Assembly (NCBI RefSeq): GCF_015557435.1
Contig: NZ_JADNOH010000063.1
Location: 1 to 43,902, forward strand
Direction: 5' to 3'
DNA length: 43,902 nucleotides
Source of the DNA: Collinsella aerofaciens
GTDB taxonomy: Bacteria; Actinomycetota; Coriobacteriia; Coriobacteriales; Coriobacteriaceae
In this document: piece by piece, positions 7,579 to 15,217 of the stretch
Position numbering within the stretch: position 1 is the stretch's first letter
How the letters are laid out: the number at the start of each line of letters is the position of its first letter
Notes under the pieces: generated by a model
The model's input: only the letters and a program-made list of their open reading frames with translations
What the model was told of the DNA's origin: nothing
Database searches by the model: none
Made by a program: the position numbers and the translations under genes

Positions 7579-9051
7579 ATGAAGATCGTAGGCGTTGCCG
7601 CCTGTACTGTGGGTATCGCCCACACGTATATGGCCCAGAAGGCGATTCAGGATGAATGCGCCGCCCGTGGCATCGAGTGCAAGGTCGAGGCTCAGGGTGG
7701 CCTGGGTATCGAGAATGAGCTCACGCAGGAAGACGTGGACTCCGCCGACCTAGTCCTGGAGTCCGTCGACGTGGGTGTCGAGAACGAGGACCGTTTTGAG
7801 CAGAAGATGGCCGAGGGCAAGTTCCTCAAGGTCGGTACTTCCGATGTGATCGCCGATCCGGTCAAGATCATCGACCAGGCTGTTGAGATTATCAAGGCGA
7901 CGGGTGGCGCCGTTGACGCGCCCAAGGCCGAGGCCAAGGCAGAGAAGAAGGCCGTCTCCGCTGCCCCGCAGGCCCCGACACCGGCGTCCAAGCAGTCTAT
8001 CTTTGCCGATCCTGGCAAGACGCTGCTCAATGCATTCAATACCGGCGTTTCCTATTTTATCCCCATTGTCGTTATCGGTGGCGTGTTCCTCGCCTTCTCG
8101 TTGGCATCCGGTACCGCCGGCGCCAACGGCATGGAGGTTACGAACCCGCTGATGGTGAGTCTTAACACCATCGGCATGGCTGGCATCTCCATGATGATCC
8201 CGGTGCTTGCGGCATACATCGCCTACTCGATGGCTGGCAAGCCCGCGCTCGCCCCCGGTTTTGTCCTGGGCTACCTGGTCAACAACGCCGTCGTTACCCC
8301 GAGTGGCAACAGCGTCTCGACCGGTTTCTTGGGCGCCATGATCATGGCGGTCATCTGCGGCTACTTTGTCCGCTGGATGAAAACCTGGAAGGTCAACAAC
8401 ACCATCCAGACCATCATGCCCATCCTGATCATCCCGATTCTGACCTCGCTCGTCCTGGGCATGGCCTACATCTACATCCTGGCCACGCCGCTTGGCTTTG
8501 TGATGGATTGGCTCACCAACGTGCTCGGTAGCCTGCAGGGCGGCTCCGCGGTTGTCCTGGGCCTGGTCATTGGCGTTATGACCGCTTTCGATATGGGTGG
8601 CCCCATCAACAAGACCGCCTCGACCTTTACCATGGCCATCATGGCCTCTGGCATCTATGGCCCCAACGGCATGTTCCGCGTCGCCGTCGCCATTCCCCCG
8701 ATCGCCTGCGGCCTTGCTGCGCTCATCGCCAAGAACAAGTTCGATGACGCCGATCGCCAGATGGGTATCTCCGCGCTGTTCATGGGCTGCATCGGTATTA
8801 CCGAGGGCGCTATTCCCTTCGCGGTCAAGGACCTTGGCCACACCCTGCCCGGCATCTGCATCGGCTCTGCCGTGGGCGCGGCGCTTGCCGCCTTCCAGGG
8901 TATCGACTGCTACGTTCCGCACGGTGGCTTTATCGTCGCCCTGGCCACGAACAATGTCGCGCTGTTCTGCCTGGACATCGTGATCGGCTCCGTGGTCGCC
9001 GCTGCAATCCTGATTGCCATGAAGCCCACGCTCGATAAGCAGGCCAAGTAA
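7579..9051 (+). CDS. PTS fructose-type transporter subunit EIIBC
   Basis: This is a 490-residue permease that imports and phosphorylates a sugar (fructose/mannitol superfamily). The EIIB domain (residues 1-100) has the active-site cysteine in VAACTVGIAHTYMAQ (Cys9), accepting phosphate from EIIA. A Lys/Ala/Pro linker (about 110-150) leads to the multi-span EIIC domain. The start is ATG 7579 with AGAGGGAAG upstream; a longer reading from 7477 adds unrelated residues. The matching EIIA is the last gene of the same operon (13124). Companion genes suggest a ketose substrate handled through sugar-phosphate interconversion, rather than plain fructose, because no 1-phosphofructokinase is present. 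Confidence 0.9.
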   Translation: MKIVGVAACTVGIAHTYMAQKAIQDECAARGIECKVEAQGGLGIENELTQEDVDSADLVLESVDVGVENEDRFEQKMAEGKFLKVGTSDVIADPVKIIDQAVEIIKATGGAVDAPKAEAKAEKKAVSAAPQAPTPASKQSIFADPGKTLLNAFNTGVSYFIPIVVIGGVFLAFSLASGTAGANGMEVTNPLMVSLNTIGMAGISMMIPVLAAYIAYSMAGKPALAPGFVLGYLVNNAVVTPSGNSVSTGFLGAMIMAVICGYFVRWMKTWKVNNTIQTIMPILIIPILTSLVLGMAYIYILATPLGFVMDWLTNVLGSLQGGSAVVLGLVIGVMTAFDMGGPINKTASTFTMAIMASGIYGPNGMFRVAVAIPPIACGLAALIAKNKFDDADRQMGISALFMGCIGITEGAIPFAVKDLGHTLPGICIGSAVGAALAAFQGIDCYVPHGGFIVALATNNVALFCLDIVIGSVVAAAILIAMKPTLDKQAK

Positions 9052-9064
9052 ACCTTTAAGGACT

Positions 9065-9104
9065 CCGGTTGTGCGGAGGGATGGATTTGACTCCGCGCAA
9101 CCGG
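9065..9104 (+). promoter_or_regulatory. Intercistronic hairpin between EIIBC and KbaZ-like genes
   Basis: CCGGTTGTGCGGAG / CTCCGCGCAACCGG forms a 14-bp stem with one G-U over a 12-nt loop and no T-run. A second small stem GGGTCC/GGACCC is at 9136-9153. These probably shape mRNA stability or differential expression within the operon. Confidence 0.5.
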
Positions 9105-9195
9105 CCCTAAACAACGAAATCCATACGTACTGAAAGGGTCCGAACCTGGACCCCAGGGAACTTTTGTCAAAAATCCTTAGGAGAAGGAGAACAAA

Positions 9196-10470
9196 ATGTC
9201 CAACCTCACCATCCGCCAGGCCGTTCAGGGCATGCTCAAGCTGCAGGACAGCGGCGACCACGCAACTATGGTCGGCATTGGCCCCATGAGCCCCAATCTG
9301 ATCCAGGCCGTGTTCGAGCTTGCCCGCGACGAGGACTTCCCGCCCATGTTCATCGCCAGCCGCAACCAGGTCGATATGGACGAGATGGGCGCCGGCTACG
9401 TCAACGGTTGGGACCAGACGCGCTTTGCCGCCGACATCAAGAAGGTTGCCGACGAGGTTGGCTACACCGGTCCGTACTACCTGTGCCGCGATCACGGCGG
9501 TCCGTGGCAGCGCGACGAGGAGCGTAACGCCCACCTGCCCGAGGACGAGGCCATGGAGCTCGCCCGCAAGTCCTTTGTCGCCGACATGGAGGCGGGCTTT
9601 GACCTGCTGATGGTCGACCCCACCAAGGACCCCTATCAGATCGGCAAGGTTATTCCGCTCGACGTGGTGCTTCGCCGCACGATTGATCTTATCGACTACC
9701 TTGAGCAGTACCGTCGCGAGCATAACCTGCCCGAGGTTGCCTATGAGGTCGGTACCGAGGAGACCAATGGCGGCTTGACCTCTACCGATAAGTACGAGGA
9801 GTTCATTTCTCAGCTGCAGCCCGAGCTCGAGAAGCGCGGCTGCCCCATGCCCACCTTTATCGTCGGCCAGACCGGTACGCTCACCCGTTGGACCGAGCAG
9901 GTCGGCCATTACAACTTCAAGAATGCCCGCGAGCTCGCCGACATGGCTAAGCGCTACGGCGTGGGCCTGAAGGAGCACAACGCCGACTATCTGGACGACG
10001 CGACGCTGCTCGAGCACATCCCGGCTCACGTGACGGCCTCCAATGTCGCCCCTCAGTACGGCACCGAGGAGACCCGCGCCTACCTCAAGCTCTGCGCTAC
10101 CGAGCAGATTCTGGTCGACAACGGCCTGTGCGACGATCCCTCCGACTTGTATCACACGCTGCTGGTCAAGGCTATCAAGACCGAGCGCTGGCGCAAGTGG
10201 ATGACCGGCGACGACGTTAACCTGCAGGTTGATGACATCCTGGCTGACGACGAGCTCAGCCTGAAGATTCTGGATGTCTCCGGCCACTACGCCTTCAACG
10301 ATCCCGAGGTCAAGGAGCAGGTCGAGAAGCTTTACCGCAACCTCGCCGCTCAGGACATCGACGGCAAGCGCTTTGTGATCGAGCACATCAAGCGCCCGAT
10401 CAAGCAGTACGTCGTCGGTCTTAACCTCAAGGGCGTCACGAGCCGCATCGAGGCCGCTCTTGCCGAGTAA
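9196..10470 (+). CDS. KbaZ/GatZ-family sugar-phosphate protein (tagatose-bisphosphate aldolase class II non-catalytic subunit family)
   Basis: This 424-residue protein belongs to the family first named for the non-catalytic subunit of class II tagatose-1,6-bisphosphate aldolase. Visible family-like blocks include CRDHGGPWQRDEERN (about 96-110), LMVDPTKDP and LKEHNADYLDD with SNVAPQYGTEETRAY. No catalytic KbaY/GatY partner is encoded in the operon. Some members of this family have been shown to be ketose-phosphate 4-epimerases, which would fit a stand-alone copy. AGGAGAAGGAG precedes the ATG. In this operon it would convert the PTS product to an intermediate used by transaldolase and transketolase; the reaction itself is inferred. 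Confidence 0.8.
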   Translation: MSNLTIRQAVQGMLKLQDSGDHATMVGIGPMSPNLIQAVFELARDEDFPPMFIASRNQVDMDEMGAGYVNGWDQTRFAADIKKVADEVGYTGPYYLCRDHGGPWQRDEERNAHLPEDEAMELARKSFVADMEAGFDLLMVDPTKDPYQIGKVIPLDVVLRRTIDLIDYLEQYRREHNLPEVAYEVGTEETNGGLTSTDKYEEFISQLQPELEKRGCPMPTFIVGQTGTLTRWTEQVGHYNFKNARELADMAKRYGVGLKEHNADYLDDATLLEHIPAHVTASNVAPQYGTEETRAYLKLCATEQILVDNGLCDDPSDLYHTLLVKAIKTERWRKWMTGDDVNLQVDDILADDELSLKILDVSGHYAFNDPEVKEQVEKLYRNLAAQDIDGKRFVIEHIKRPIKQYVVGLNLKGVTSRIEAALAE

Positions 10471-10489
10471 GTAGCTTTTCCTACGCGAC

Positions 10490-10525
10490 GCCGGGCCTGG
10501 GGCATGTCCCAGCTGCAGGCCCGGC
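10490..10525 (+). terminator. Intercistronic hairpin after the KbaZ-like gene
   Basis: A perfect 10-bp stem GCCGGGCCTG / CAGGCCCGGC encloses an inner GGG/CCC. It is directly followed by the palindrome at 10528-10558 and then TTCTTTTGAG, so the pair could be a partial terminator inside the operon. Confidence 0.45.
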
Positions 10526-10527
10526 AC

Positions 10528-10558
10528 ATGGGACAAAGGGGCAGTCCCTTTGTCCCAT
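10528..10558. repeat. GGGACAG-core palindrome A
   Basis: 13-bp arms ATGGGACAAAGGG / CCCTTTGTCCCAT surround a 5-nt loop. It shares its core with elements at 28632, 28690, 30810 and 40661, but its outer arms are like the 40661 copy (TGNGACAAAGGG). Confidence 0.75.
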
Positions 10559-10594
10559 TCTTTTGAGTTTTAGCTTCCTTTGAAGGGGTTCACC

Positions 10595-11278
10595 ATGAAG
10601 TTCTTTATCGATACCGCCAACCTGGACGAGATCGCCGAGGCCAAGAGCTGGGGTTGCCTGGCCGGTGTTACCACCAACCCGTCCCTGTACGCCAAGACCG
10701 GCGGCAAGCTTGCCGACTTTGAGCCTCATATGCTCAAGATCGCCGAGCTCTGCGAGGGTCTGCCCGTTTCCGCCGAGTCTACCGCTACCACGGCCGAGGG
10801 CATGATCGAGGAGGGCAAGCGCCTTGCCGCCCTCGCCCCCAACATCGTGGTCAAGCTTCCCGTGTGCGAAGCCGGCCTTGCCGCCTGCCGTGCGCTGGCC
10901 GATGCCGGCGTGCGCGTCAACATGACGCTCGTCTTTTCGCCGACGCAGGCCCTTATGGCCGCCAACGCCGGCGCTCGCTACATCAGCCCGTTCGTCGGTC
11001 GTTTCGACGACATCGCCGAGGACGGTATCTCGCAGCTCGACAACGTCGTGACCTGCATTAAGAACTACGACTGGACGGGCAAGAACGTCGACGACACCGT
11101 CGAGATCATCACCGCTTCGGTTCGTACGCCCAACCACGTGACCCAGGCAGCGCTGCTTGGCGCCGACATCGCGACCGTGCCCATGGCAGCCCTTAAGAAG
11201 TGCCTGCACCATCCCCTGACCGATCAGGGCCTCGCGAGCTTCGAGGCCGACTGGCAGAAGGTCGTCAGCGCCCAGTAA
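10595..11278 (+). CDS. Transaldolase (TalC/MipB small subfamily)
   Basis: This 227-residue enzyme moves a dihydroxyacetone unit between sugar phosphates (fructose-6-P + erythrose-4-P to sedoheptulose-7-P + glyceraldehyde-3-P). The Schiff-base lysine is in NIVVKLP (Lys87). Small-subfamily members can be transaldolases or fructose-6-P aldolases. Here the positions that distinguish them are Glu61 (Gln59 in E. coli FsaA) and Phe133 (Tyr131 in FsaA), so true transaldolase activity is favoured. The start is ATG 10595 after GAAGGGG. It pairs functionally with the following transketolase genes. Confidence 0.88.
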   Translation: MKFFIDTANLDEIAEAKSWGCLAGVTTNPSLYAKTGGKLADFEPHMLKIAELCEGLPVSAESTATTAEGMIEEGKRLAALAPNIVVKLPVCEAGLAACRALADAGVRVNMTLVFSPTQALMAANAGARYISPFVGRFDDIAEDGISQLDNVVTCIKNYDWTGKNVDDTVEIITASVRTPNHVTQAALLGADIATVPMAALKKCLHHPLTDQGLASFEADWQKVVSAQ

Positions 11279-11342
11279 CGATGGTTTCGCCTGCCCGGCA
11301 TTTGTCCATGCTGGGCAGGCGCGCTCAAGAGAGGAAATCCCC

Positions 11343-12173
11343 ATGACCAATCAGGAGCTGGCGAAGGTTGCCAACGAGGTCAGGAAGGGTGTCGTGACGG
11401 CGGTCCATGCGGCCAAGTCGGGACATCCGGGCGGATCGCTTGGCGCTGCCGACATCATGACCTACCTCTACTTTGCGGAGATGGATGTCGACCCGGCGGA
11501 TCCACACCGCGCCGACCGCGATCGCTTCGTGCTTTCTAAGGGCCACTGCGCCCCCGCCCTCTACGCCGTGCTTGCCGAGCGCGGGTTCTTTGGCAAGGAA
11601 GAGCTCGAGACGCTCCGCCATATCGGCAGCCGTCTGCAGGGTCACCCCAATATGAACGACACTCCGGGCGTCGACATGTCCACCGGCTCGCTCGGGCAGG
11701 GCATTTCCGCTGCGGTTGGAATGGCCCTTGCCGCCAAGCACTGGGGCGACAGTTACCGTGTCTACACGCTGCTGGGCGACGGCGAGTGCGAGGAAGGGCA
11801 GGTGTGGGAAGCGGCCATGTTTGCCGGTAACCATGCGCTCGACAACCTTGTGGCGGTCGTCGACCACAACGGCTTGCAGATTGACGGAACGATCGACGAG
11901 GTTAACTCGGCAATGCCGCTCGCAGATAAGTTCCGCGCCTTTAAGTGGCACGTGATCGAGCTGGCCGACGGCAACGACATGGAGCAGGTTGCGGCTGCTT
12001 TCGCCGAGGCTCGCGAGGTGAGTGGCGCACCTGTGGCCATCATCGCCGAGACGGTGAAGGGCAAGGGCGTCTCCTTTATGGAGAACCAGGTGGGCTGGCA
12101 TGGCAAGGCGCCCAATGACGAGCAGTTCGAGCAGGCTATGGCCGAGCTCACGGCAGCAGGGGAGGAGCTCTAA
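11343..12173 (+). CDS. Transketolase, N-terminal subunit
   Basis: This is the thiamine-diphosphate-binding half of a split transketolase, 276 residues. It carries the TPP motif beginning GDGECEEGQVWEA and ending in an N-containing segment (VDHNGLQ). SKGHCAPALYAVLAERG and STGSLGQGISAAVGMA are typical substrate and TPP contacts. The stop overlaps the C-terminal subunit start (TAATG), which gives equal production of the two halves. The ribosome site is AGAGGAAA. Confidence 0.93.
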   Translation: MTNQELAKVANEVRKGVVTAVHAAKSGHPGGSLGAADIMTYLYFAEMDVDPADPHRADRDRFVLSKGHCAPALYAVLAERGFFGKEELETLRHIGSRLQGHPNMNDTPGVDMSTGSLGQGISAAVGMALAAKHWGDSYRVYTLLGDGECEEGQVWEAAMFAGNHALDNLVAVVDHNGLQIDGTIDEVNSAMPLADKFRAFKWHVIELADGNDMEQVAAAFAEAREVSGAPVAIIAETVKGKGVSFMENQVGWHGKAPNDEQFEQAMAELTAAGEEL

Positions 12174-13111
12174 TGGCAGAGGTCAAAAAAGTCGCCACGC
12201 GCGTAAGCTACGGCGAGGCGCTTGTCGAGCTGGGCAACGAGCGCGATGACTTCGTGGTTCTCGATGCCGACCTGGCGGCCGCCACGCAGACCGGCAAGTT
12301 TAAGGCCGCCCATCCTGAGCGCTTCTATGATGCCGGTATCGCCGAGAGCAACCTGATGGGCCTTGCCGCCGGCATCGCGACTACGGGCCGCGTTGCCTTC
12401 GCGAGCACCTTTGCCATGTTTGCCGCTGGTCGCGCCTACGAGCAGGTTCGCAACTCCATCGGCTACCCGCATCTCAACGTCAAGATCGGCGCTACCCACG
12501 CGGGCATTTCGGTGGGCGAGGACGGCGCCACGCACCAGTGCTGCGAAGACATTGCGCTCATGCGCACGATTCCGGGCATGACGGTGATTGTTCCCGCCGA
12601 CGATGTCGAGGCCCGCGCCTGCGTGCGCGCCGCCTATGAGTTTGAGGGGCCGGTCTACATGCGCTTCGGCCGCCTGGCGACGCCGGTCATCAACGACCGC
12701 GAGGACTATGAGTTCAAGATCGGTCGCGGCGTAGTCGTGCGCGAGGGGTCCGATGTGACCATCGTCGCCTGCGGCCTTATGGTCGCCGAGGCGCTCGCTG
12801 CCGCCGAGGCGCTCGCGGCAGATGGCATCGATGCCGAGGTCATTAACATGCACACAATCAAGCCGCTCGACGAACGCCTGGTTGTCGCCAGCGTAAGGAA
12901 GACCGGTCGCGTGGTCACCGCCGAGGAGCATTCGATTATCGGCGGTCTTGGCGAGGCCGTTGCCTCGGTGCTTGCCGAGCAGCATCCGGTGCCGATGCGT
13001 CGCGTCGGAGTGCGCGATGTGTACGGCGAGTCCGGCCCCGCGGTCGATTTGCTGCACAAGTACGGTTTGGATGCCGATGGCATCGAAGCCGCGGTCAGGT
13101 CCGTGCTGTAA
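12173..13111 (+). CDS. Transketolase, C-terminal subunit
   Basis: This is the pyrimidine-binding and C-terminal half of the split transketolase, 312 residues. It has the glutamate that activates TPP in GIAESNLMGLAAG and the FASTFAMFAAGRAYEQVRNS block, then THAGISVGEDGATHQ. It is coupled to the N-subunit by a one-base overlap. Together with transaldolase it runs the non-oxidative pentose phosphate reactions, so the operon can feed a PTS-derived ketose phosphate to glycolysis. Confidence 0.93.
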   Translation: MAEVKKVATRVSYGEALVELGNERDDFVVLDADLAAATQTGKFKAAHPERFYDAGIAESNLMGLAAGIATTGRVAFASTFAMFAAGRAYEQVRNSIGYPHLNVKIGATHAGISVGEDGATHQCCEDIALMRTIPGMTVIVPADDVEARACVRAAYEFEGPVYMRFGRLATPVINDREDYEFKIGRGVVVREGSDVTIVACGLMVAEALAAAEALAADGIDAEVINMHTIKPLDERLVVASVRKTGRVVTAEEHSIIGGLGEAVASVLAEQHPVPMRRVGVRDVYGESGPAVDLLHKYGLDADGIEAAVRSVL

Positions 13112-13123
13112 GGAGGGTTTTCC

Positions 13124-13576
13124 ATGGGATTTGTATCTGCTAACCAAGTGACGATTGGCTACGCTGCCGCCTCGCGCGAGGACGCGTTGCATTATCTGTC
13201 CGAGCAAGCTGTTGAGCTTGGTTTTGCCGACGACGCGTCTGCTGTAGAGGCGGCTTTTATTGCTCGCGAAAACGAGGCCGAGACTGGCCTCGTCGCCGGG
13301 TTTGCTGTTCCGCATGCCAAAAGCGACGCGATTCATACGCCGGGCGTGGCCGTGCTCAAGTTGGCCGAGCCTGTTGAGTGGCCAAGCTTTGATGGTGTGC
13401 CCGTTGATGTTGCGCTCGCGCTGTATGTTCCTGCGGGCGAGGCTGGAACCACGCATCTGCGTCTGCTTTCCAAGGCTGCCGTGATGCTGATGGACGCTGG
13501 TTTCCGCGACAAAGTGCGCGAAAGCACCGACCCCGCAGAGATTGCCGAGCTTATCAACGCCGGACTCGAGGGCTAG
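13124..13576 (+). CDS. PTS EIIA component (fructose/mannitol type)
   Basis: This is a 150-residue soluble phosphocarrier that takes phosphate from HPr to the EIIB domain at 7579. The active-site histidine is in GFAVPHAKSDAI (His64). AAGGAGGG lies just upstream, 12 nt after the transketolase stop. As the last gene of the operon it completes the transporter. A terminator follows at 13620. Confidence 0.92.
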   Translation: MGFVSANQVTIGYAAASREDALHYLSEQAVELGFADDASAVEAAFIARENEAETGLVAGFAVPHAKSDAIHTPGVAVLKLAEPVEWPSFDGVPVDVALALYVPAGEAGTTHLRLLSKAAVMLMDAGFRDKVRESTDPAEIAELINAGLEG

Positions 13577-13619
13577 AACGGGTTCTCCGTTCCATTAATC
13601 GATCCTTCTCCAAGGAAAA

Positions 13620-13655
13620 GGGCCGCGACGCTTCATGCCGTCGCGGCCCTGTTTG
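13620..13655 (+). terminator. Terminator of the PTS/KbaZ/transketolase operon
   Basis: The stem GGGCCGCGACG / CGTCGCGGCCC (11 bp, 8-nt loop) is followed by TGTTTGCGTTT. Confidence 0.8.
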
Positions 13656-13719
13656 CGTTTGCCCAAATAAACCTGCCAAAATAAACGTATGGGTTACGCC
13701 GTTTTACAAACGGCGTAAC
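13656..13719. repeat. Partial TGCCAAA repeat and 12-bp hairpin
   Basis: 13658-13686 matches the segment after the glmS terminator (30798-30826): TTTGCCCARATAAA, then CTGCCAAAATRAAC, but lacks the second arm. Next to it GTTACGCCGTTT / AAACGGCGTAAC (13693-13704, 13708-13719) forms a perfect 12-bp stem with a 3-nt loop. Neither part encodes a protein. Confidence 0.6.
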
Positions 13720-13737
13720 TGCTTGGCGCTGCGCAGA

Positions 13738-13827
13738 CTCCGGGCACGGCAATCTGACGTTCAACTTCACGGGCGCGACCAAAAGGTCAGCGCCCGCTTG
13801 TTTCACGTCACCTTGCCGCACCCGGAG
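13738..13827 (+). ncRNA. Candidate structured RNA, copy 1
   Basis: The 90-nt element folds as nested stems: CTCCGGG/CCCGGAG, a CA/CA internal loop, CGGCAA/TTGCCG, a TC/CC internal loop, TGACGT/ACGTCA, then an apical hairpin CGGGCGC-GACC-AAAA-GGTC-A-GCGCCCG. A second copy at 35008-35099 (minus) keeps every unpaired motif and stem but changes paired bases together. An Rfam family named Collinsella-1 exists; I cannot say whether this is it. It could also be a DNA palindrome element. Confidence 0.6.
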
Positions 13828-13868
13828 CCTGCTCGCTCACTTATGCTCAACCTGAATTAGCTGATTTA

Positions 13869-13931
13869 GGACGGGGCTTTTTTGACTAGTTGGGCAACTA
13901 GGCTGGAGCAAATAGTCAAAAAGTCCCGTCC
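13869..13931. repeat. GACGGGG palindrome, linked to structured RNA copy 1
   Basis: GGACGGGGCTTTTTTGACTA (13869-13888) pairs with TAGTCAAAAAGTCCCGTCC (13913-13931) with one bulge and one G-U. Inside is a second palindrome CTAGTTG-gg-CAACTAG (13886-13901). The segment ATTTRGGACGGGGCTTTTTT recurs at 34938-34957 beside structured RNA copy 2. Confidence 0.6.
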
Positions 13932-13952
13932 AAAAAGACCGATCTGGTGTCG

Positions 13953-14114
13953 CGCCACAAAAACGGCCTATCTACTACGTTTGACCCGCACCGGTCGACC
14001 ATGGCCGTGTTTTCTGAAAATCGGTAAGCCGTCTACCTGCGGTTTTAATTTCGTGTTTTTCGGCATGGTCGAGGGTGGCCAGCGAAACGTAGTAAATAGG
14101 TCCATTTCGTGGCG
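13953..14114. repeat. Large imperfect inverted repeat (arms about 55 nt)
   Basis: The left arm 13953-14007 and right arm 14061-14114 are roughly 75-80 percent complementary, sharing CGCCAC, CTATYTACTACGTTT and TCGACCATG blocks. The centre is A/T-rich. No reading frame here looks coding. The whole stretch 13577-14244 (668 nt) is gene-free and filled with this and the neighbouring repeats; 14115-14163 shows nothing recognisable. Confidence 0.6.
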
Positions 14115-14163
14115 AGCAGTTCGATTCACGGTTCAAGGCAACCGGCTTCGAATGATCATTTGG

Positions 14164-14231
14164 AAGTTGCGGTGGAATAGTTCCTGGTTAGCGCAAAAAG
14201 CCGTTATTCAGGAACTATTTCGCCGCAACTT
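14164..14231. repeat. 68-nt palindromic repeat, copy 2
   Basis: This is a copy of the element at 6047-6115: AAGTTGCGGTGGAATAG, then TTCCTG, with the inverse ending CGCCGCAACTT. The inner part of the arms differs from copy 1 and pairs less well. It begins 14 nt past the larE stop on the minus strand, again in the terminator position. Confidence 0.8.
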
Positions 14232-14244
14232 ATTGGGGCGTTGC

Positions 14245-15123
14245 CTATTGATTCATCGCGCCGTGGATGTAGGGGGTGACCTCGGGGGAGATGTGGGCGC
14301 AGCCCAGCTCTCGCAGCGCGGATTCGATGGCGGCGGGCAGCGGGGTCTTGCCTTCGTCGTTGACCGCGGCGCCGCCGAGGGCGGCAATCTTGGCGACGTC
14401 GGACGGGGCGGCCTCGATATGCATGCAGCCGCCGACCAGGCGCGCGCGGACCTGCGAAAGGTCAAGATCGTGCAGGTAATCCTCGCAGGCGCGAATCAAG
14501 TCGACCTTTTCGCGCGTAAGCTCCTCGCCCGTGGGAATGCGCGTGGCAAGGCAGGCGCCGGCAGGCAGATTCCAAACGGGGTAGCCCCATGCGCGCAGCA
14601 GCTCGCGCTCCTCGTTCTTGGTAAAGCCGACCTCCATAAGGGGTGAGCGCACGCCGAGCTCCTCGGCGGCGCGCATGCCGGGGCGGTAATCGCCACGGTC
14701 GCTTGCGTTGCTGCCGTCGATGACGGTGGGGAAACCCAGTGACTTGGCGTGGTTGACGATGGCGGTGAAGCCGGCGCGCTTGCAGTGATAGCAGCGGTCG
14801 GCGTCGTTGCAGGCAACCTGCGGAAGTTGGAGCTGGTCAACCGAAAGATTAAGCACCGGAAGCTTAAAATGCGGGCCCTCATCGGCTTGTCCGTCAACAG
14901 ATCGCTCAAACGAAGCCTGCTCGGGCGTGCCGATGAACGGCGTGGTGAGATGGACGAGAAGGGTGTTAGCGGGCATGATGCGGGAGCAAACGGCAGCCAA
15001 AAAGCTGCTGTCGACGCCGCCGGAAAAGCCGATGGCGACGCGTCCATATGCCAAAAGCAGCTCTTCGAGTGCTGCGAGTTTGTTCTGAAGCTCCTCTGCG
15101 GGTGCGGTGGTGTCTGAAAGCAT
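14245..15123 (-). CDS. larE: ATP-dependent sulfur transferase LarE
   Basis: This 292-residue PP-loop enzyme is of the LarE family, which adds sulfur to pyridinium dicarboxylate during nickel-pincer cofactor synthesis. The ATP motif SGGVDSS is at residues 34-40. Three cysteines are placed as in the iron-sulfur LarE subtype: Cys111 and Cys114 (RCYHCK) and Cys191 (PAGACLATRIP). Lactobacillus LarE has only the last and is a suicidal sulfur donor. A [4Fe-4S]-type, multi-turnover enzyme is therefore favoured by the pattern. LarB, LarC and LarA are not in the window. The ribosome site is weak (AAGGAA); a TATAGT -10 candidate lies on the minus strand near 15160. Confidence 0.88.
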   Translation of the reverse strand: MLSDTTAPAEELQNKLAALEELLLAYGRVAIGFSGGVDSSFLAAVCSRIMPANTLLVHLTTPFIGTPEQASFERSVDGQADEGPHFKLPVLNLSVDQLQLPQVACNDADRCYHCKRAGFTAIVNHAKSLGFPTVIDGSNASDRGDYRPGMRAAEELGVRSPLMEVGFTKNEERELLRAWGYPVWNLPAGACLATRIPTGEELTREKVDLIRACEDYLHDLDLSQVRARLVGGCMHIEAAPSDVAKIAALGGAAVNDEGKTPLPAAIESALRELGCAHISPEVTPYIHGAMNQ

Positions 15124-15217
15124 GAAACGTTCCTTACAGTTAAAAGCTCGGACGAAACTATAATCCTACCGAGCCGCTCGCCATAAGACATCTATCTATG
15201 TAACGAAAGTGCAATAT

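Noticed and set aside
7750-10536. A 928-codon open frame on the minus strand across the PTS and KbaZ-like genes
   Set aside because: It is the antisense of well-supported genes, has low-complexity Asp/His/Gly/Leu composition typical of high-GC shadow frames, and no ribosome site.
10595-11278. Fructose-6-phosphate aldolase (FSA)
   Set aside because: Discriminating positions are Glu61 and Phe133, as in transaldolases, not Gln and Tyr as in FsaA.
14119-14140. A GTTCGATTC segment resembling a tRNA T-arm
   Set aside because: No acceptor, D or anticodon arms can be built around it and no CCA end.
13882-14646. A 254-codon plus-strand frame across the repeat island into larE
   Set aside because: It runs through palindromes and the antisense of larE; no ribosome site and no recognisable protein features.
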